Made by a program: the position numbers and the translations under genes. The notes beneath the pieces are model-generated. The model did not search any database and had not been told where the DNA came from. It was given only the letters and a program-made list of their open reading frames with translations. Source: an uncultured Lachnospiraceae bacterium (lineage in GTDB: Bacteria; Bacillota_A; Clostridia; Lachnospirales; Lachnospiraceae). From it: a stretch of DNA of 10,301 bases. The stretch lies in the NCBI GenBank assembly GCA_947178085.1, contig CAMWWS010000067.1:1-10301 (forward strand), read 5' to 3'. Each line of letters begins with the position of its first letter. The stretch's first letter is position 1. This document shows positions 5,742-10,301 of the stretch, piece by piece.

Positions 5742-6587
5742 ATGAAAATATCAAAAAGAGATATTATGATTATATTGATAGTCTTAGGAGTTTTGTCGGG
5801 GGTGCTTTCCTATTTCTTGGTTTTCACCGAGTATCAGGAGAAAACAGAGGCGATTGTAGCGCAGAACAATAAATTACAGCAACAAATTAATGATTTGCAG
5901 ACTAAACAGCAGAATCAGAAGTTTTACGAGACTGAAATGGAAAGAATGTTAAAGGCAATTGACGATATCTACCAGGTATTTCCTGTAGACGTCAGAGAAG
6001 AAGATTGTCTGCTGATGGCAATCAATCAGGAACTTATTTCTCCCATGGCACTTAACAGCATTAGTATAAATCTTGTAAGTGATGTTGAGTTTACTGTAGA
6101 TACAGCGCAGTCAGAGCATGAATACACCTATGATTTGGGCGAAGGCGATATCTTAGGTGACGGTGGCGGTGATACCACAACGACGGATGCTGCTGCTGCG
6201 GCTGCGACCAACGACCCCAATAACACGACAGGAATGCTGCGTACCAGACAGACTACATTTAACTATACGGTTTCATATGAAGGTCTGAAGAGAAGTATAC
6301 AGCATATCTGCAATCAGACGAACCGCGTAGCTATCGACTCCCTGACAGCGTCATTCGATACTTCGACAGGGCTGCTTGTAGGTTCAACTACGCTGGATAT
6401 GTATATCGTTCCCGGTCAGGATAAACCATACGTACAGCCTAACTTCTCGGCTGTTCTGCTTGGAACCGACAATATCTTCGGTACGATTGTAATTAACAGC
6501 GAGTCAAATTTGCCTGATGTTGAGGATATGAATGAAGAGGGCGCAGATGACGCAGAAGGTGCAGGAACGGAAAATACAGCATCATAA
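5742..6587 (+). CDS. pilO: PilO-like T4P alignment protein
   Basis: Starting at the ATG with the strong upstream site, the product is 281 residues. A short basic N-terminus and one membrane span (about 8-28) are followed by a Gln/Lys-rich coiled coil (about 32-75), then two halves of an alpha/beta domain (about 76-125 and 170-225, with FNYTVSYEGLKRSIQHI). This matches PilO topology: bitopic, with the bulk outside the membrane, pairing with PilN. Sequence identity to the family is low, so the call rests on topology and on its place directly after pilMN. An acidic, Gly/Thr/Ala-rich insert (about 134-163, including six Ala in a row) splits the folded domain, and an acidic tail (about 257-281) ends the protein. 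The gene closes with five consecutive in-frame stop codons (6585-6599). Confidence 0.82.
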   Translation: MKISKRDIMIILIVLGVLSGVLSYFLVFTEYQEKTEAIVAQNNKLQQQINDLQTKQQNQKFYETEMERMLKAIDDIYQVFPVDVREEDCLLMAINQELISPMALNSISINLVSDVEFTVDTAQSEHEYTYDLGEGDILGDGGGDTTTTDAAAAAATNDPNNTTGMLRTRQTTFNYTVSYEGLKRSIQHICNQTNRVAIDSLTASFDTSTGLLVGSTTLDMYIVPGQDKPYVQPNFSAVLLGTDNIFGTIVINSESNLPDVEDMNEEGADDAEGAGTENTAS

Positions 6588-6646
6588 TAGTGATGATAAG
6601 ACATAAACAAAACAGAGATAAAGCAAACATAGTGGGATAAAGCAGG

Positions 6647-8149
6647 ATGGAAGAGTGTATGAGTAAAAGTAATTTAAAGCATGAGCCGTATGAAGCACAA
6701 CTGAATAAGAATGCAGGTTTTTCGCTGATAGAGCTGCTTATAGCGGTAATTGTCCTTGCTATTATCATTGTTCCTTTTTCCCGTTCGTTCATATCATCGT
6801 CACGTATGAACGGTAATTCAAGACGTCTCCAGCGTGCGACGACTGTTGCACAGGATATAGTGGAAGGTCTGAAGGCGTACAATATTGATGAATTGAAAGA
6901 ACAGTTCAACAATCCGCTGGATGGGTTTTATATTGTAGACAGCAAGCTTATTCATGGAACGATTGAAGAAGATACTATGAGAGAGCAGAATGATTTGCAT
7001 TACAGCGGTGAACCTGACGCACCGGGTGTATATTATTTTGTTATGGAAGATTTTAAGATTCAGAACGTGGAATACGACGCTTTGATTAAAGTGGACGCAT
7101 CAGTATATGATAAGGATAATACTGATCCTACTGACCCTTACAAACATGATAATGCATTTAATGCTTCCGACATGGCGAAGCCGGGCAGTGTAATGAAAAA
7201 CAGGGATGGAAGCTATAAGCAGCCAGTGGATTTGACAAAAGCGGTACTCGATGCCATTCTGGATGACAGTGATTTTGGACTTGGCGTTCCCGGGGCGTTG
7301 GTTATTCCGGACGGCGAAGAATTCTCCTTTAAAATGTTCAAAAATATGGGAGGAAAAATTGAGCGGACTATTACGATTGATATCAGTAAAGATCCTGTCG
7401 GAGGAATGGATGAAAACGGAAATCCGATTGTGTACTGTAATGCGAATATTACATTTGACTATGAATGTACATATAACGGAGGTGCTCCCAAACACTTCTA
7501 TGGCAAAATGGGAAGTCATGCCGGTGTGATTAACAATGTTCCCTGTGCTTCTAAAATAACCAGCGGAAATTTCTATCTTTTCTATTATCCGTGTTATGAG
7601 GCACAGACCGATAATATTATCATTAATAATACTTCGGGAGAGCCGTTTCAGATATTTATCGTGAAGCAGGTTGAGATTAAAAATGATCTTGACAGTGAAG
7701 GAAATCAGCAGCAGCTTCTGTCGGATGCCCAACTGAATAACGCTGAGACATTGTATAAGGCAACAGTTAATGTGAAAGACACGTCTTCCGATGGCATAAA
7801 TAATACGGTAATCAGAACTAATCTGGGCATGAATCTGGTTAATTCCACATTTACAGGAGGCGGTTTCGTAAGACCGACAGATGGACATTTGCCGACATAT
7901 AAGGTAGAAAAAGAGGATATTCCCGCGCAGGTGACCTATAAGTTCAATAATGCGGTTTCAAACGATGTAAATGTATTCGGACTTGCAGGCACCAGACTTC
8001 ACGGAACAGGCGGAAACAGTATAGTAAATGATAAAATAACTGAAGTTATTTTTGACATAGAAGTCAGCATATATAGACAAGGCGCATATGACGAGGGATT
8101 TCCTGATACGATGCGCATGGTCGTGATAGAAGGAAGTAAGAATAACTGA
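6647..8149 (+). CDS. Large minor pilin with prepilin-type signal (PilV/GspJ-like)
   Basis: A 500-residue protein with a class III signal: after a long hydrophilic leader comes AGFSLIELLIAVIVLAIIIV, cleavable between Gly24 and Phe25, with Glu at mature position 5. It is much longer than a usual pilin or pseudopilin. The C-terminal region (about 95-500) is predicted beta-rich and contains cysteines in YCNANITFDYEC, VPCAS and YYPCYE that could form disulfides outside the cell. I do not recognise a named domain in that region. It follows pilO and overlaps the next prepilin-like gene by one base, which suggests a minor-pilin complex role. The start is uncertain: ATG 6647 has TGGGA 9 nt upstream, while ATG 6659 has GGAAG 5 nt upstream and would shorten the leader to 20 residues. 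Mature protein is the same either way. Confidence 0.85.
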   Translation: MEECMSKSNLKHEPYEAQLNKNAGFSLIELLIAVIVLAIIIVPFSRSFISSSRMNGNSRRLQRATTVAQDIVEGLKAYNIDELKEQFNNPLDGFYIVDSKLIHGTIEEDTMREQNDLHYSGEPDAPGVYYFVMEDFKIQNVEYDALIKVDASVYDKDNTDPTDPYKHDNAFNASDMAKPGSVMKNRDGSYKQPVDLTKAVLDAILDDSDFGLGVPGALVIPDGEEFSFKMFKNMGGKIERTITIDISKDPVGGMDENGNPIVYCNANITFDYECTYNGGAPKHFYGKMGSHAGVINNVPCASKITSGNFYLFYYPCYEAQTDNIIINNTSGEPFQIFIVKQVEIKNDLDSEGNQQQLLSDAQLNNAETLYKATVNVKDTSSDGINNTVIRTNLGMNLVNSTFTGGGFVRPTDGHLPTYKVEKEDIPAQVTYKFNNAVSNDVNVFGLAGTRLHGTGGNSIVNDKITEVIFDIEVSIYRQGAYDEGFPDTMRMVVIEGSKNN

Positions 8150-10301
8150 TGAAAAACAGAAAAAATTTTGTAAAAAAGAATAGGGCATTAAGGAAGGATA
8201 ACCGAGGTTCGGCAATTGTTCTTGTAATTATTGCAATTGCAATGATAAGTATTCTCGCAAGCACGATTATGTGGGCGGCATATGTGAATTATATGATCAA
8301 ATGTGCCGATATCAGGAACAAGAACAGTTTCTATTCTTCCGAGACGGTTGTAGAGCAGATTATGGCGGGAATGCAGCATGAGGCGTCTGTCGCTATAAGT
8401 TTGAGCTATCAGGAAGTAATGCAGAACTGGAGCAATGACGAGGATGAGAGCAGCCGTTTTAGCAGATTCACCACGAGTTTTCTGGATACTTTGGTTACCA
8501 GTCTGAAAGATAATACCAAAGGAACAGGATTTTATAATAGGGATGTTCTTAAGTCCTATGTTGATGCGGAATTATTCAAGCGTGTAGACTTGGCTGAATG
8601 GGATAATCCTACATATCCCTCTAAAATGGAGCTTATCAATAATTCCACTCTCGTTTTGCAGAATATCAGAGTGTCTTTTACTGATGAAAACGGTTATGTG
8701 TCGATTGTCAACACGGACATTTGTATAGATGTACCTAAGCTTGTATTTTATCAGAATGGTAACATTGATAACTTATATGAATATGCGCTGATCGGAAATA
8801 CCGGAATTGAAACGAATGCAGGAATCAACTCAGCTATTATAGACGGTAGTATATATGCCGGAAACGATGGTATTGTTGTGAATAGCGCAAGTTCTTTGAC
8901 TGTTCAAAACGGAAATCTTGTTGTTTCCAAGGGCGACATCGCCGTGAAGGGACCGACTGCCGGTTTCATGGTAAGGAGCGTAACTGATTCGGATAATAAG
9001 GTATATGCAGCGGGACTTAGCGTTGAGAGTGGAACTTTGAGTCTGGACAGCAAGACCTATGTAGCTAACGATTTGATTCTTTCGGGAACAGGAAGCAAGG
9101 CTACTCTGACTAAAGAATATTATGGTTTTGGTAGTTCGATCAACACGGGAATTGGTTATGATCCTGATAATGCATCTACTGAATCTGCTAAGGTTGCAGC
9201 GGATAAGAGCAGTGCTATTCTGATAAATGGAAGAAATGCTACTATAGATATGAGCGGTATTACGAAGCTTCTGCTGGCAGGACGTGCATATATCGGTCAG
9301 GAGCGGACTACAAGCATCCCGATAGAAGAATCCCACAGGTCTCAGCCTATACTTATGGGAGAGTCCATTGCGGTTAAGGGAGACCAGATTGCATATCTGG
9401 TTCCGGCGGAATGTATAGGCGTGCTTAAAAAAGACGGTGAGGAAAAGACGGTTATCGGGCAGAATCCTTTGAATAAAAAGCTTGTGGCCGATATGGAAAC
9501 ATATTCCAATACATATGGTGATGATTTTGTTGAAGTTGATTTTAATAAGCCTATTTATAAACTGGGAGGTAAGAGTCTCAGCGCATTCGGCGTGGCTGAT
9601 GCAAGCCATATCCGTAAGGTATATGCGCAGTACAATAGTATAGATGACGATAATAAGCTCTTATTGTACTATTATCTGGTCATGGATGAAGAAAATGCGG
9701 CTGAATATTTTGTACAGTATTATGATTTCAATACCAATAAAGAGGCGCTTGACAATTATTTCAACAAATACGCCTCAGGCGGCATTATTTTGGGAGATTA
9801 TGATGCGGAAAATACACAGTATACGATACTTGGTAACAGTATAGTATCCGGCGCTGTTTCAGGTTCTTCGACCTTATATACGGAAGTTGCTCAGTCACTT
9901 GAAGAAAGCACCGGATATCAGGAAAGTTCCGAGAATGCGGAAGAAGTTGTTAATCAGTGGTCAAAGACAGATGCGCAGACTATGGCAGCGGATATTTCAG
10001 CTAAGTATGAGTCGCTCTGCACTAACCTTACGGAAAATGCTTCTGTAGGAGGTAATCAGAATGTATTTAACAGCATAATCAGGGATGATACGCTGCGTCA
10101 GTATTTCGTAGATCATCCGGAGCTTGGCGGCGTACTTGTATTTACGACAGACGACGGATATAAAGCGGTTTTAACCAATAAAAATAACTATACTCCCACT
10201 GATAATAAAATCAGACTCGTCGTAGCGATAGATGGAAATTATAATCCACATGATGCAGATAGTGTAATAGACGAAGGTAATGTGACTATAGATAGAAACT
10301 T
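8149..10301 (+). CDS. Very large PilX/GspK-like minor pilin with beta-solenoid segment (3' partial)
   Basis: The frame stays open from the ATG at 8149 to the right edge: 717 full codons with no stop. The ATG overlaps the previous stop (TGATG), and AAGGAAG (8130-8136) lies 12 nt upstream. The N-terminus is basic, then DNRGSAIVLVIIAIAMISIL: a class III-like signal cleavable between Gly20 and Ser21, followed by a membrane helix to about residue 46. Mature position 5 is Leu, not Glu, as in GspK-type tip pseudopilins and many PilX-N proteins. A mixed helical region (about 60-200) precedes a stretch at about 212-380 with short alternating hydrophobic strands and Gly/Asn turns (for example GSIYAGNDGIVV, LTVQNGNLVVSKGDIAV), suggestive of a right-handed beta-helix. 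Later parts are unrecognised. It is probably exposed at the pilus tip or cell surface. Its C-terminus, possibly including an anchor or adhesion domain, is not visible. Confidence 0.8.
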   Translation, partial: MKNRKNFVKKNRALRKDNRGSAIVLVIIAIAMISILASTIMWAAYVNYMIKCADIRNKNSFYSSETVVEQIMAGMQHEASVAISLSYQEVMQNWSNDEDESSRFSRFTTSFLDTLVTSLKDNTKGTGFYNRDVLKSYVDAELFKRVDLAEWDNPTYPSKMELINNSTLVLQNIRVSFTDENGYVSIVNTDICIDVPKLVFYQNGNIDNLYEYALIGNTGIETNAGINSAIIDGSIYAGNDGIVVNSASSLTVQNGNLVVSKGDIAVKGPTAGFMVRSVTDSDNKVYAAGLSVESGTLSLDSKTYVANDLILSGTGSKATLTKEYYGFGSSINTGIGYDPDNASTESAKVAADKSSAILINGRNATIDMSGITKLLLAGRAYIGQERTTSIPIEESHRSQPILMGESIAVKGDQIAYLVPAECIGVLKKDGEEKTVIGQNPLNKKLVADMETYSNTYGDDFVEVDFNKPIYKLGGKSLSAFGVADASHIRKVYAQYNSIDDDNKLLLYYYLVMDEENAAEYFVQYYDFNTNKEALDNYFNKYASGGIILGDYDAENTQYTILGNSIVSGAVSGSSTLYTEVAQSLEESTGYQESSENAEEVVNQWSKTDAQTMAADISAKYESLCTNLTENASVGGNQNVFNSIIRDDTLRQYFVDHPELGGVLVFTTDDGYKAVLTNKNNYTPTDNKIRLVVAIDGNYNPHDADSVIDEGNVTIDRN

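Noticed and set aside
7100..7888. 262-residue minus-strand open frame
   Set aside because: It is opposite the 500-residue minor pilin gene and its composition is that of a shadow frame.
8830..9609. 259-residue minus-strand open frame
   Set aside because: It lies fully inside the long prepilin-like gene, has no ribosome binding site and its translation is His/Cys/Arg/Ile-rich without domain features; it is an antisense shadow.
9644..9844. 66-residue plus-strand frame near the right edge
   Set aside because: It is out of frame inside the continuous 8149-10301 coding region.

Overview
The window is most likely from a low-to-moderate-GC Clostridia chromosome, probably of the Lachnospiraceae type. 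This is inferred from strong AGGAGG-type ribosome binding sites, the protein styles, and a type IV pilus (T4P) set without an outer-membrane secretin. All supported genes lie on the + strand. No tRNA, rRNA, CRISPR array or insertion-sequence ends were seen, and no gene-free stretch exceeds about 215 bases.

Layout: (1) 1-953, the 3' part of an Rpn-family (PD-(D/E)XK nuclease / 'transposase-like') gene whose start lies before the window. (2) 954-1165, a weak terminator followed by a good sigma-A type promoter. (3) 1166-3826, pilC (membrane platform), a major-pilin-like gene and pilD (prepilin peptidase). The pilin gene is bracketed by RNA hairpins. (4) 3827-4039, a regulatory gap with three 20-bp direct repeats, a hairpin terminator candidate, and a 10-bp motif (ATTGTGCAAA) that also occurs upstream of pilC. 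(5) 4040-6587, a natural pilM-pilN fusion and pilO. (6) 6647-10301, two large prepilin-like proteins. The second lacks the usual Glu5, carries a predicted beta-solenoid segment and runs off the right edge.

How the parts fit: PilD would trim the leaders of the pilin and of the minor pilins (the last one is an atypical substrate). PilC would be the inner-membrane platform on which subunits are added. The PilMN fusion with PilO would form the cytoplasm-to-membrane alignment frame. The two large minor pilins plausibly form a priming or tip complex of the GspJ/GspK kind, displaying large extracellular domains. The assembly and retraction ATPases (PilB, PilT) are not in the window and must lie elsewhere if the system works.

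The least ordinary parts are the oversized minor pilins with a possible beta-helix tip, the repeat and motif architecture ahead of pilC and pilMN, the hairpins around the pilin gene, and the AT-rich core of the pilin gene.
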